Origin: Streptomyces acidiscabies | GTDB taxonomy: Bacteria; Actinomycetota; Actinomycetes; Streptomycetales; Streptomycetaceae | NCBI RefSeq assembly: GCF_020010905.1 | Contig: NZ_JAGJBY010000002.1 | Location: forward strand, 3,038,001-3,102,000 | Direction of reading: 5' to 3' | DNA length: 64,000 nucleotides | Shown here: one piece after another, positions 42,722 through 50,796 of the stretch | Position numbering within the stretch: position 1 is the stretch's first letter | Layout: each line of letters begins with the position of its first letter | Translations under genes and position numbers: made by a program | The notes under the pieces: model-generated | What the model was told of the DNA's origin: nothing | The model's input: only the letters and a program-made list of their open reading frames with translations | The model's database searches: none

Positions 42722-42745
42722 GCGGGGAACTGCGCGACCAGCCAC
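42716..42745 (+). repeat. 30 bp dispersed repeat, copy 3 of 3
   Basis: It is identical in core to copy 1 (4049-4078) and has the same orientation. It lies between the convergent ends of the ABC-F and tex genes and overlaps the terminator stem. Confidence 0.85.
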
Positions 42746-42772
42746 ATCGGACCCGCAGTCCCCCGCGAACCT

Positions 42773-45124
42773 TTAGCGCTTCCCCCTCTTGGGATTTACC
42801 AGCCCAGCCTTCCGCAAGGCATCAGCCATCGCACTGTTGGCCGGCGCGGGCGCAGAAGCCGACCGCTGACGCTGCTGAGGCTGACGCCGAGGACCGGACC
42901 CCGCACTCGGTTTCGCCGCTTCATCCTCAAGCCGCAGAGTCAACGAAATCCTCTTCCGGGGAATGTCGACGTCAAGCACCTTCACCTTGACGATATCCCC
43001 GGGCTTCACCACGTCCCGAGGGTCCTTGACGAAATTCCGCGACAAAGCGGAAACATGCACAAGCCCATCCTGATGCACACCGACATCGACGAACGCCCCG
43101 AACGCGGCCACGTTCGTGACAACCCCCTCCAGCACCATCCCGGAGGACAAGTCGGCGATCTTCTCGACCCCGTCCTTGAACGTCGCCGTCTTGAAGGCAG
43201 GCCGAGGATCCCGCCCCGGCTTCTCCAGCTCCTTGAGAATGTCGGAAACGGTAGGAAGCCCGAACGTCTCATCGACGAAGTCACTTGCCCGAAGCGACCG
43301 CAGAGTAGCCGTATTACCGACGAGCGAGGCGACTTCCTGCCCGGACGTCTTCACCATCCGCCGGACGACGGGGTACGCCTCGGGGTGCACGCTGGACGAG
43401 TCGAGCGGATCGACCCCGTCCCGGATCCGCAGGAACCCGGCACACTGCTCGTACGCCTTGGGCCCGAGCCGGGCGACTTTCTTCAGCTCGGTACGGGACC
43501 GGAACGGCCCGTTGGCATCGCGGTGGGCGACGATGTTCTCCGCGAGCGTGGAGGTCACCCCGGACACGCGGGCCAGCAGCGGCGCGGACGCCGTGTTGAC
43601 GTCGACCCCGACGCCGTTCACACAGTCCTCCACGACCGCGTCGAGGGACCGCGACAGCTTCACCTCGGAGAGATCGTGCTGGTACTGCCCGACCCCGATG
43701 GACTTGGGGTCGATCTTCACGAGCTCGGCGAGCGGGTCCTGGAGCCGCCGCGCGATGGAGACGGCGCCGCGCAGCGACACGTCCATGTCGGGCAGCTCCT
43801 GAGAGGCGAACGCGGACGCCGAGTACACGGAGGCACCGGCCTCGGAGACCATGACCTTCGTGAGCTTCAACTCGGGGTGCTTGGTGATGAGTTCACCGGC
43901 GAGCTTGTCGGTCTCGCGGGACGCGGTCCCGTTGCCGATCGCGACCAGCTCGACCGCGTGCTCCTTCGCGAGGCGCGCGAGCTTGGCGATCGCCTCGTCC
44001 CACTTGTTCGCCGGGACGTGCGGGTAGATGACGTCGGTGGCGACGACCTTGCCGGTCGCGTCGACGACGGCGACCTTCACGCCCGTACGGAAACCGGGGT
44101 CGAGGCCGAGCGTCGCGCGCGTGCCCGCGGGGGCGGCGAGCAGCAGGTCGCGGAGGTTGGCGGCGAACACGTTGACCGCCTCGTCCTCGGCGGCCGTCCG
44201 CAGGCGCAGGCGGATGTCGATGCCGAGGTGGACGAGGATGCGGGTGCGCCAGGCCCAACGCACCGTGTCGAGGAGCCACTTGTCCCCGGGACGGCCGCGC
44301 TCGGCGATCCCGAACCGCGAAGCGATGATCGGCTCGTACGACGAAACCGAAGAACCCGAACCGGCACCCGCACCCGCAGCGTCCGCCGAAGGCTCCTCCG
44401 GCTCCAGCACGAGATCGAGGACATCCTCCTTCTCCCCCCGCAGCATCGCCAGAATCCGGTGCGAGGGCAGCGCCGTGAACGGCTCCGCGAAGTCGAAGTA
44501 GTCGGCGAACTTCGCGCCCGCCTCCTCCTTCCCGGCCCGCACCTTCGCGGCCAGCCGCCCGCGCGTCCACATCCGCTCCCGGACCTCGCCGATCAGGTCG
44601 GCGTCCTCCGAGAACCGCTCGGTGAGGATCGCGCGCGCCCCGTCCAGCGCGGCCTGCGGATCGGCGACGCCCTTGTCCGCGTCCACGAAGGCGCTCGCGG
44701 CGGCCAGCGGGTCGACGGACGGGTCCCCGAGCAGGCCCTCGGCGAGCGGTTCGAGCCCGGCCTCGCGCGCGATCTGGGCCTTCGTACGCCGCTTCGGCTT
44801 GAACGGCAGGTAGATGTCCTCCAGCCGCGCCTTCGTCTCGGCGCCCCGGATACGCGCCTCCAGCTCGCCCGTCAGCTTGCCCTGTTCGCGGACCGACTCC
44901 AGGACCGCCGTCCGTCGTTCCTCCAGCTCGCGCAGGTAGCGCAGGCGCTCTTCGAGCGTGCGCAGCTGCGCGTCGTCGAGCATCTCCGTCGCTTCCTTGC
45001 GGTAGCGGGCGATGAACGGCACCGTGGAGCCGCCGTCGAGCAGCTCCACGGCCGCCCTGACCTGCCGCTCCCGTACGCCGAGTTCCCCGGCGATCCTGCC
45101 TTCGATGGACCCTGCTTCGGTCAC
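42773..45124 (-). CDS. tex: Tex-family RNA-binding protein
   Basis: The 783-residue protein matches the usual Tex length. Order of domains: N-terminal HTH-like region (GELGVRERQVRAAVELLDGGSTVPFIARYRKEAT); a YqgF/RNase H-like domain (TLGLDPGFRTGVKVAVVDATG); a helix-hairpin-helix region (GVGVDVNTASAPLLARVSGV); and a C-terminal S1 domain (GMVLEGVVTNVAAFGAFVDVGVHQDGLVH). A basic tail ends the protein. Tex proteins bind nucleic acid and affect transcription. I chose GTG at 45124, which restores the normal N-terminus; the frame is open to 45370 without similarity. The 3' 550 bp show the same wobble change as the neighbouring ABC-F 3' end. Confidence 0.92.
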   Translation of the reverse strand: MTEAGSIEGRIAGELGVRERQVRAAVELLDGGSTVPFIARYRKEATEMLDDAQLRTLEERLRYLRELEERRTAVLESVREQGKLTGELEARIRGAETKARLEDIYLPFKPKRRTKAQIAREAGLEPLAEGLLGDPSVDPLAAASAFVDADKGVADPQAALDGARAILTERFSEDADLIGEVRERMWTRGRLAAKVRAGKEEAGAKFADYFDFAEPFTALPSHRILAMLRGEKEDVLDLVLEPEEPSADAAGAGAGSGSSVSSYEPIIASRFGIAERGRPGDKWLLDTVRWAWRTRILVHLGIDIRLRLRTAAEDEAVNVFAANLRDLLLAAPAGTRATLGLDPGFRTGVKVAVVDATGKVVATDVIYPHVPANKWDEAIAKLARLAKEHAVELVAIGNGTASRETDKLAGELITKHPELKLTKVMVSEAGASVYSASAFASQELPDMDVSLRGAVSIARRLQDPLAELVKIDPKSIGVGQYQHDLSEVKLSRSLDAVVEDCVNGVGVDVNTASAPLLARVSGVTSTLAENIVAHRDANGPFRSRTELKKVARLGPKAYEQCAGFLRIRDGVDPLDSSSVHPEAYPVVRRMVKTSGQEVASLVGNTATLRSLRASDFVDETFGLPTVSDILKELEKPGRDPRPAFKTATFKDGVEKIADLSSGMVLEGVVTNVAAFGAFVDVGVHQDGLVHVSALSRNFVKDPRDVVKPGDIVKVKVLDVDIPRKRISLTLRLEDEAAKPSAGSGPRRQPQQRQRSASAPAPANSAMADALRKAGLVNPKRGKR

Positions 45125-45284
45125 GACCCGTACCGCCTTCTCCAACGTCAGCTTGCGTCGCAATTGTGGCAGGTGCCACTGACAGCGGGTGACCTGGTGC
45201 ACGAACTCGTCCCGGACGGCCGTGGCCGAAAAGGTGGGAAGCGCGTCATTGCAGCCGCCCCGCCACCCGCGAAGAATCGGCGGC

Positions 45285-46178
45285 ATGGAAGAGCGCACCG
45301 TCCTCGTCGTCCTCTTCGACGGCGTCCAGAGCCTCGACGTGAGCGGCCCGGCGGAGGTCTTCGCGGGCACGCACGTGCTCGCCCCCGGCAGCTACCGGAT
45401 CGTCACGGCTTCCCTGGACGGCGCCCCCGTACGCACCACCAGCGGCTTGACCCTCGTCCCGGACACGGCCCTGTCCGACGCACCCGTCCCCGACACCCTG
45501 CTGGTGCCCGGCGGCCAGGGGACGCGGGGCGAGGCACCGGAACTCGTCGCCTGGCTGCGGGACAACGGCACGCGCGCACGGCGCCTGGTGTCGGTGTGCA
45601 CCGGCGCGATCCGGCTCGCGCAGGCGGGGTTCCTCGACGGGCGGCGGGCGACGACGCACTGGGCGTACTGCGCGAAACTCGCCGAGGACCACCCGGAGGT
45701 CGACGTCGACCCCGAGCCCATCTACGTCCGTGACGGCGCCGTCTCCACCTCGGCGGGCGTGACCGCGGGCATCGACCTCGCGCTCGCCCTCGTCGAGGAG
45801 GACCTCGGCCGCGACATCGCCCTCGCGGTGGCCCGCAACCTCGTCGTGTTCCTGCGCCGCCCGGGAAACCAGGCCCAGTTCAGCGCCCAGCTCACCGCGC
45901 AGATGGCCCGGCGTGAACCCCTGAGGGAGGTCCAGCGCTGGATCTCCGAGCACCCGGCGGCCGACCTGGACGTCGATTCGCTGGCCGCTCGCGCGGCTCT
46001 GTCTCCCCGCCACTTCGCGAGAGCCTTCCGCGCCGAGACCGGCACCACCCCGGGCCGCTACGTGGACCGCGTCCGCCTCGAACACGCCCGCCGCCTCCTG
46101 GAGGACACCACGGCCGGCATCGAACAGATCTCCCGCACGAGCGGCTACGGCACCCCCGAAGCCATGCGCCGGGCCTGA
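45285..46178 (+). CDS. GlxA-family (DJ-1 / AraC HTH) regulator, truncated by a MITE
   Basis: The 297-residue remaining product has an N-terminal DJ-1/PfpI-like domain with the elbow Cys in VSVCTGAIRLA and a C-terminal AraC-type HTH (LDVDSLAARAALSPRHFARAFRAETG and GIEQISRTSGYGTPEAMRRA). The second HTH should continue after MRRA, but a 166 bp element with terminal inverted repeats starts at 46177 and supplies a stop. The missing C-terminus (IKALGTPPAEYRRRFRP) is found intact just after the element. Loss of the end of the second HTH probably weakens DNA binding. It is divergent from tex and followed by a DJ-1 protein gene. Confidence 0.85.
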   Translation: MEERTVLVVLFDGVQSLDVSGPAEVFAGTHVLAPGSYRIVTASLDGAPVRTTSGLTLVPDTALSDAPVPDTLLVPGGQGTRGEAPELVAWLRDNGTRARRLVSVCTGAIRLAQAGFLDGRRATTHWAYCAKLAEDHPEVDVDPEPIYVRDGAVSTSAGVTAGIDLALALVEEDLGRDIALAVARNLVVFLRRPGNQAQFSAQLTAQMARREPLREVQRWISEHPAADLDVDSLAARAALSPRHFARAFRAETGTTPGRYVDRVRLEHARRLLEDTTAGIEQISRTSGYGTPEAMRRA

Positions 46179-46342
46179 GAGCCTGTGTCACATCCCCGGC
46201 CGGGCGCCCGCCGCCTGGCACGCACGCTCGCGGCGTTGCCGAACCGCCCACGTGACTCCGCCACGCGGGCGCTCCGGCGCCTTGCGATCGCACGCACCAG
46301 ACGACGTGCGCTGATCCGACCGGGGATGCGACACAGGCTCTC
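46177..46342. mobile_element. 166 bp MITE-like element inserted in the GlxA-type gene
   Basis: The termini are 23 bp inverted repeats with one mismatch: left 46177-46199 begins GAGAGCCTGTGTCACATCCC, and right 46320-46342 reads inversely GAGAGCCTGTGTCGCATCCC. The interior (about 120 bp) encodes nothing and has weaker internal inverted repeats. No transposase is present, so it is a non-autonomous element, possibly mobilised by an IS with the same ends. Target duplication is not clear. Removing 164 or 167 bp would restore the reading frame of the host gene. Confidence 0.85.
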
Positions 46343-46405
46343 ATCAAAGCCCTCGGCACACCCCCGGCGGAATACCGCCGCCGCTTCCGCCCGACCACGA
46401 CCTGA
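46343..46405 (+). pseudogene. Severed 3' end of the GlxA-family regulator gene
   Basis: In the frame continuing the regulator, this stretch encodes IKALGTPPAEYRRRFRPTTT and a stop, the typical end of an AraC-type HTH of GlxA-like regulators. It is cut from the rest of the gene by the MITE at 46177-46342. Confidence 0.8.
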
Positions 46406-46436
46406 GCCACCCGCCCACGACCGGAAGGCCCCACCC

Positions 46437-47081
46437 ATGCAGATCGCCGTCCTCCTGTTCGACGGATTCACCGCCCTCGACGCGGTAGGCCCCTACGAGC
46501 CCTTGGCGGGCGTCCCCGACGCCGAGATCGTCTTCGTCGCCGAGCAGACCGGCCCCGTCCGCACGCACACTGGACACCTCGCCCTCACCGCCGACCGCAC
46601 GCTCGACGAGGTCACCCGCCCCGACATCGTCGTGGTCCCCGGCGGCCCCGGCCAGACCCGGCAGATGGACAACGAACGCCTCCTGGACTGGCTGCGCGAG
46701 GCCGACGGGGCCAGCACCTGGACGACGTCCGTGTGCACCGGCTCGCTGCTCCTGGGCGCCGCGGGCCTGCTCGAAGGCCGCCGCGCGACCTCCCACTGGC
46801 TGGGCCTCGACACGCTGCGCACCTTCGGCGCCGAACCGACCGGCGAGCGGGTCGTGTTCGACGGCAAGTACGTCACTGCGGCGGGCGTCTCCGCCGGCAT
46901 CGACATGGGGCTCGCGCTGCTCGGCCGGATCGCCGGTGACACCGTCGCGCAGACGGTCCAGCTCGTCATCGAGTACGACCCGCAGCCGCCCTACGGCGCG
47001 GGCTCGCCGCAGAAGGCTCCCGCGGAGATCGTCGAGTCCCTGCGCGCCCGCAGCCGCTTCGTCCTCAACGGGACCAGCTGA
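46437..47081 (+). CDS. DJ-1/PfpI family protein
   Basis: The 214-residue single-domain DJ-1/PfpI protein starts MQIAVLLFDGFTALDAVGPYEPL, with the acidic DIVVVPGGPGQ and the nucleophile-elbow Cys in TTSVCTGSLLLGAAG, and ends with the typical AGVSAGIDMGLALLGRIAG. It is the free-standing homologue of the sensor domain of the preceding regulator, which suggests that the pair responds to or handles the same small molecule. The Shine-Dalgarno GGAAGG lies upstream of the ATG at 46437. Its last 17 nt overlap the convergent enoyl-CoA hydratase gene. Confidence 0.88.
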   Translation: MQIAVLLFDGFTALDAVGPYEPLAGVPDAEIVFVAEQTGPVRTHTGHLALTADRTLDEVTRPDIVVVPGGPGQTRQMDNERLLDWLREADGASTWTTSVCTGSLLLGAAGLLEGRRATSHWLGLDTLRTFGAEPTGERVVFDGKYVTAAGVSAGIDMGLALLGRIAGDTVAQTVQLVIEYDPQPPYGAGSPQKAPAEIVESLRARSRFVLNGTS

Positions 47082-47808
47082 ACCTCGGCGCCCTGCGCTC
47101 CAGGAACGCGGCGACCCCCTCGGCGCCGTCGCCGCTGCCGCGTTCCGCCTCGGCCCAGTACGCGTCCCGGTCCGTGCGCCCGTTGGCGAACTCCTTCGCC
47201 GCCGCCTGCGTCAGCCGCGAGCGGGAGACCAGGATCCGCGTGAACTCCCCGACCCGCTTGTCCAGTTCACCGGCAGGCACCACCTCGTCGACGAACCCCG
47301 TGCGCAGCGCGCGCTCCGTACCGATCAACTCCCCGGAGAACAGCAGCCACTTCGCGGTCGCCGGCCCCACCAGGGACACCAGCCGCCGCGTGGTGGACGC
47401 CGGATAGACCAGCCCGAGCTTCGCGGGCGTCACCCCGAACAGCGCCCCCTCCTGCGCGAACCGCAGATCGCAGGCCGCCGCCAACTGCGCCCCGCCGCCC
47501 ACACAGTGCCCGCGTACGGCGGCCAGGGTGGGCCGGGGGAACGCGGCCAGCGCCTCCTCCGCGAGGACCGGCAGCTCCCGCGCCTCGGCGGTCGACCCGC
47601 GCAGGCTGGAGATGTCGGCGCCCGCGCAGAACGTGTCGCCCTCCCCGGTGAGCACCAGCGCGCCCACGCGCGGGTCGTCCGCGAGGGACGCGAGCAGCGG
47701 CGGCAGGGCCCGCCACATGTCCGGGGTCATGGCGTTGCGCCGCGCGGGATGGCCGATGACGACGGTGGCGACCGAATCGGCCACCCGGTGGGACAGACGG
47801 GGCTCCAT
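47065..47808 (-). CDS. Enoyl-CoA hydratase/isomerase family protein
   Basis: The 247-residue crotonase-fold protein contains the CoA-binding HPARRNAMTPDMW, the oxyanion-hole GEGDTFCAGADISSL and AVRGHCVGGGAQLAAACDLRFA, and GLVYPASTTRRLVSLVG. The Glu pair of true hydratases is only partly evident, so the reaction (hydration, isomerisation or other) is open. ATG at 47808. The 3' end overlaps the convergent DJ-1 gene by 17 nt. Confidence 0.85.
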   Translation of the reverse strand: MEPRLSHRVADSVATVVIGHPARRNAMTPDMWRALPPLLASLADDPRVGALVLTGEGDTFCAGADISSLRGSTAEARELPVLAEEALAAFPRPTLAAVRGHCVGGGAQLAAACDLRFAQEGALFGVTPAKLGLVYPASTTRRLVSLVGPATAKWLLFSGELIGTERALRTGFVDEVVPAGELDKRVGEFTRILVSRSRLTQAAAKEFANGRTDRDAYWAEAERGSGDGAEGVAAFLERRAPRFSWSR

Positions 47809-47946
47809 GTCAGGGGATGCTAACCGCCGCCCGGAGGAACGTTTCGGGCAACCGCCTGATCAACGAAACGGTCGTATCCGTAAACCGTCACCCCTAGGGA
47901 CCTGCGATCCGATCAATATCGATCTATTTACGGCCAGTCAACAGGA

Positions 47947-48531
47947 GTGGACGGCGCCGTTGCCAACACTCGACGTGTGGTGACAACCGAGTACAGCGGC
48001 ATCGAGGACAGAGGCGGCGACCGGACGATGGACGATCACGGGCGCGGGCCCGACCCACGCCCAGAGGGCGGCGACAGCACGACCGGGGCGGCGCCGGAGC
48101 CGCTGCCGTACGAGGGGGTGTGGCGGTTCACCGCGCCCGCCGTGGACGCCTCCGTCCCGCAGGCGCGGCGCGCCGTACGAGACCTGCTGCACCGGCAGGG
48201 CGTGCCGGTCGCGGACGACATCGTCGACGGGCTCCTGCTGATCGTGTCGGAGCTGGTGACCAACGCCGTCAAGCACGCGGCGCTGCTGTCGCCGACGCTC
48301 GCGCTGGAGGTGGCGGTCGGCGCGGAGTGGGTGCGGGTGTCCGTCGAGGACAACCACCCCTACCGCCCGACCGCCCTGGAGAACCCCCACAGCGAGACCG
48401 GCGGCCGGGGGCTGCTGCTGGTGCGGGAGTTCACCCGGGAGGCGGGCGGCGTGTGCGACGTGGAACACACGACGACGGGCGGCAAGGTCATCTGGGCGGC
48501 GCTCCCGCTGAAACCTTTGCGCAGGGGCTGA
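47947..48531 (+). CDS. Anti-sigma-type ATP-binding protein (HATPase_c_2, RsbW-like)
   Basis: The core domain (about residues 60-190) is the Streptomyces-abundant serine-kinase anti-sigma fold, with PQARRAVRDLL, the N-box LLIVSELVTNAVKHA, the GGRGLLLVREF G-box and a final GGKVIWAALPL. Most such proteins control sigma factors or act in partner-switching. The N-terminus before YEGVWRFTAP is low-complexity and the start is uncertain: GTG at 47947 is the longest, GTG at 47977 and ATG at 48028 are alternatives. It is divergent from the enoyl-CoA hydratase. Confidence 0.82.
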   Translation: MDGAVANTRRVVTTEYSGIEDRGGDRTMDDHGRGPDPRPEGGDSTTGAAPEPLPYEGVWRFTAPAVDASVPQARRAVRDLLHRQGVPVADDIVDGLLLIVSELVTNAVKHAALLSPTLALEVAVGAEWVRVSVEDNHPYRPTALENPHSETGGRGLLLVREFTREAGGVCDVEHTTTGGKVIWAALPLKPLRRG

Positions 48532-48542
48532 CCAGGGAACCC

Positions 48543-48564
48543 GGGAGGCGGCCGGCCGCCTCCC
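48543..48564. terminator. 22 bp perfect palindrome between convergent genes
   Basis: GGGAGGCGGCC is followed directly by its complement GGCCGCCTCCC. It sits in the 45 bp convergent gap between the ATPase and idi and likely ends both transcripts. Confidence 0.75.
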
Positions 48565-48576
48565 ACCGGTCCGTCC

Positions 48577-49170
48577 CTACCAGCCCGCCGCGTCGCCCGT
48601 CAGCTCGCGTACCGCCGGGCGCGCGGCGTCCAGGACGGTCATGAACCAGGAGGAGAACGGGTCCTTCGCGTGCCGCTCGGCGAGTTCCGCGGCCGTCACG
48701 AAGACCGTGTCGCCGACCTCCTCCGGGTCCGGCCGCACCGGCGACTGCACGAGGCCGACGAAGAGGTGGTTGAACTCCTGCTCCACCAGGCCCGATTCGG
48801 GGTCGGGGTGGTTGTAGCGGACGGTGCCCGCCTCGGCCATCAGCGAGGGGGAGACGCCCAGCTCCTCGTGCGTGCGCCGGGCCGCCGCCGCGAACGGGGC
48901 CTCACCGGGGTACGGGTGGCCGCAGCACGTGTTCGACCACACGCCGGGGGAGTGGTACTTGCCGAGCGCGCGCTGCTGGAGCAGGAGACGGCCCTGTTCG
49001 TCGAAGAGGAACACCGAGAACGCGCGGTGCAGTTGCCCCGGCGGCTGGTGCGCGGTCAGCTTCTCGGCCGTGCCGATCGTGACGCCGTTCTCGTCGACCA
49101 GTTCCAGCAGGATCGGGTCCGCGGTGCCGCTCGGTGAACTGTGCGTCGTGGTGGCAGGTGTGATCGGCAT
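48577..49170 (-). CDS. idi: Isopentenyl-diphosphate delta-isomerase, type I
   Basis: The 197-residue Nudix-fold enzyme interconverts isopentenyl and dimethylallyl diphosphate, supplying both C5 units to isoprenoids. The active-site Cys is in VWSNTCCGHPYPGE and the catalytic/metal-binding set in RRTHEELG and EQEFNHLFVG. ATG at 49170 has AAGGA 7-11 nt upstream; the ATG at 49176 is close and possible. The hopanoid operon 9 kb downstream uses the same building blocks. Confidence 0.93.
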   Translation of the reverse strand: MPITPATTTHSSPSGTADPILLELVDENGVTIGTAEKLTAHQPPGQLHRAFSVFLFDEQGRLLLQQRALGKYHSPGVWSNTCCGHPYPGEAPFAAAARRTHEELGVSPSLMAEAGTVRYNHPDPESGLVEQEFNHLFVGLVQSPVRPDPEEVGDTVFVTAAELAERHAKDPFSSWFMTVLDAARPAVRELTGDAAGW

Positions 49171-49384
49171 ACCCATCCTTAGCATCGGTCCTCGCGCCCC
49201 CAGTCTGCCGTACACGTCCGGCACTCCCGGCGCGAAGCGGTGCCGGGAACGGGGCCCGATGGGTGATCTTGCCCGCCCCGGCAGCCCCGGAACCGCCCCC
49301 TGCGGGGCGCGGGCCGACAACCAACCCGGACGAGTGGTACGTCGCAAACACGGCCGAAAATCGGATGGTCCGACCACGTCCGCC

Positions 49385-49424
49385 GCAGCCCCGCAGCCCC
49401 GCAGCCCCGCAGCCCCGCAGCCCC
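49385..49424. repeat. Five tandem copies of the octamer GCAGCCCC
   Basis: The same unit and strand orientation as the ten-copy array at 21774-21853. It is found in the 271 bp gap between idi and the CDF transporter gene, 18 bp past the CDF stop. I see no gene in the rest of that gap. Confidence 0.95.
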
Positions 49425-49441
49425 TCAGCTCCTCACGCCCT

Positions 49442-50383
49442 TCAGTGACAGAGCCGCGCCTCATGCTGCGCGTGCCCGCTCGGCTCCAGCTGGAACGTGC
49501 AGTGCTCGACGTCGAAGTGGTGCCCCAGACAGCCCTGGAGATCGTGCAGCAGCTTCTCGTGGCCGATCGCGTCCAGGACGTCGGAGCGGACGACGATGTG
49601 CGCGGACAGCACCGGCAGGCCCGAGGTGATCGTCCAGGCGTGCAGATCGTGGACGTCCTCGACGCCGTCCAGCGCGAGGATGTGGTCGCGGACCTCGGTC
49701 ATGTCGACGTCCTTGGGCGCGGACTCCAGCAGCACGTCCAGCGTCTCGCGCAGCAGCTTGACCGTCCTCGGGACGATCATCAGGCCGATCACCAGCGAGG
49801 CGATCGGGTCGGCGGTCTGCCAGCCCGTCGTCAGGATCACCGTGGCCGAGATCAGTACCGCGACCGAGCCGAGCGCGTCGGCGGCGACCTCCAGGAACGC
49901 GCCGCGCACGTTCAGGCTCTCCTTCTGGCCGCGCATCAGGAGCGTGAGCGAGATCATGTTCGCGACCAGGCCGATCGCGCCGAACACGACCATGAGGCCG
50001 CCCTCGGTCGGCGCGGGTGTGAAGAACCGCTGCACCGCCTCGTACAGCACGTACCCGCCGACCCCCAGCAGCAGCAGGCAGTTCGCGAGCGCCGCGAGGA
50101 TCTCCGCGCGGGCGAGCCCGAACGTCCGGTGCGTACTCGCCGGCCGCCCCGCGAACCGGATCGCCAGCAGCGCCATCCCGAGCCCCACGGCGTCGGTGGC
50201 CATATGGGCCGCGTCCGCGACCAATGCCAGCGAGTCCGCGGCGAGTCCGCCGACGATCTCCACCACCATTACGCTCAGCGTGATCCCGAGCGCGATCCGC
50301 AGCCGCCCCTTGTACGCGGCGGCGGCCGTCCCGCTCGGCGGCGCATGACTGTGCCCATGACCGTGATCGTGTCCAGCACCCAC
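49442..50383 (-). CDS. Cation diffusion facilitator (zinc/cobalt exporter, CzcD-like)
   Basis: The 313-residue inner-membrane transporter has a His-rich N-terminal loop (GHDHGHGHSHAPP) and six predicted transmembrane helices. The metal-site motifs in helices 2 and 5 are LVADAAHMATDAVGL and LEVAADALGSVAVL, and a cytoplasmic ferredoxin-like C-terminal domain ends in HHFDVEHCTFQLEPSGH. It exports divalent metals, most likely zinc. ATG at 50383. Confidence 0.92.
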   Translation of the reverse strand: MGAGHDHGHGHSHAPPSGTAAAAYKGRLRIALGITLSVMVVEIVGGLAADSLALVADAAHMATDAVGLGMALLAIRFAGRPASTHRTFGLARAEILAALANCLLLLGVGGYVLYEAVQRFFTPAPTEGGLMVVFGAIGLVANMISLTLLMRGQKESLNVRGAFLEVAADALGSVAVLISATVILTTGWQTADPIASLVIGLMIVPRTVKLLRETLDVLLESAPKDVDMTEVRDHILALDGVEDVHDLHAWTITSGLPVLSAHIVVRSDVLDAIGHEKLLHDLQGCLGHHFDVEHCTFQLEPSGHAQHEARLCH

Positions 50384-50473
50384 GACAACACCCTCCCGGC
50401 GCTAGTTCCGGATCACAGTGAACTACGGGTGGGGGGTATCCGGCAACGCGGCACTGAACACCGTTGTCATGTG

Positions 50474-50506
50474 CTCTGACCTGCGCAAATGAACCGCAGG
50501 TCAGAG
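50474..50506. promoter_or_regulatory. 12 bp perfect inverted repeat in the CDF / polymer-operon gap
   Basis: CTCTGACCTGCG (50474-50485) and CGCAGGTCAGAG (50495-50506) are separated by 9 nt. The repeat is in the 413 bp gap between the divergent CDF and DUF5941 genes, 91 bp from the CDF start. It may be an operator (metal sensor or envelope regulator) or an RNA hairpin. Confidence 0.5.
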
Positions 50507-50671
50507 TCGGGGCGAGGGTTTCGCGAGTACGTGGACACAGGGGCCCGTGACAGAGGGATCACCGGTCGTCACCGCCCTGCCGGCACGGTTTGGCCGGAAC
50601 CCCCTTGATCACCGATGATGATCTCGCCCGAGCCCGGTGTGGACGGTCTTGAGCACGGTTGAACGGGCAGT

Positions 50672-50695
50672 GAACGTAAGCCTTCGGGTATCCGA
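50672..50695 (+). promoter_or_regulatory. Possible ECF-type (SigE-like) promoter of the surface-polymer operon
   Basis: GAAC (50672-50675), a 15 nt spacer and TCCGA (50691-50695) resemble the GAAC-N16-TCTGA pattern of cell-envelope sigma E promoters, about 100 bp upstream of the operon start. The match is imperfect. The remainder of the 413 bp gap holds no gene that I can see. Confidence 0.25.
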
Positions 50696-50796
50696 TAGCC
50701 TCTGCCGTCATATCGCCCGCCCGGAGTCCGGGAGCAGGGCGCGGAACATTCGTCGTACGTGGCCGGGACGCGCCGGCTCTCAGGGAGTGAGTTCGG

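Noticed and set aside
46185..47081. 298-codon ORF spanning the MITE and the DJ-1 gene
   Set aside because: Its N-terminal third is read from the MITE interior; the true DJ-1 start with Shine-Dalgarno is at 46437.
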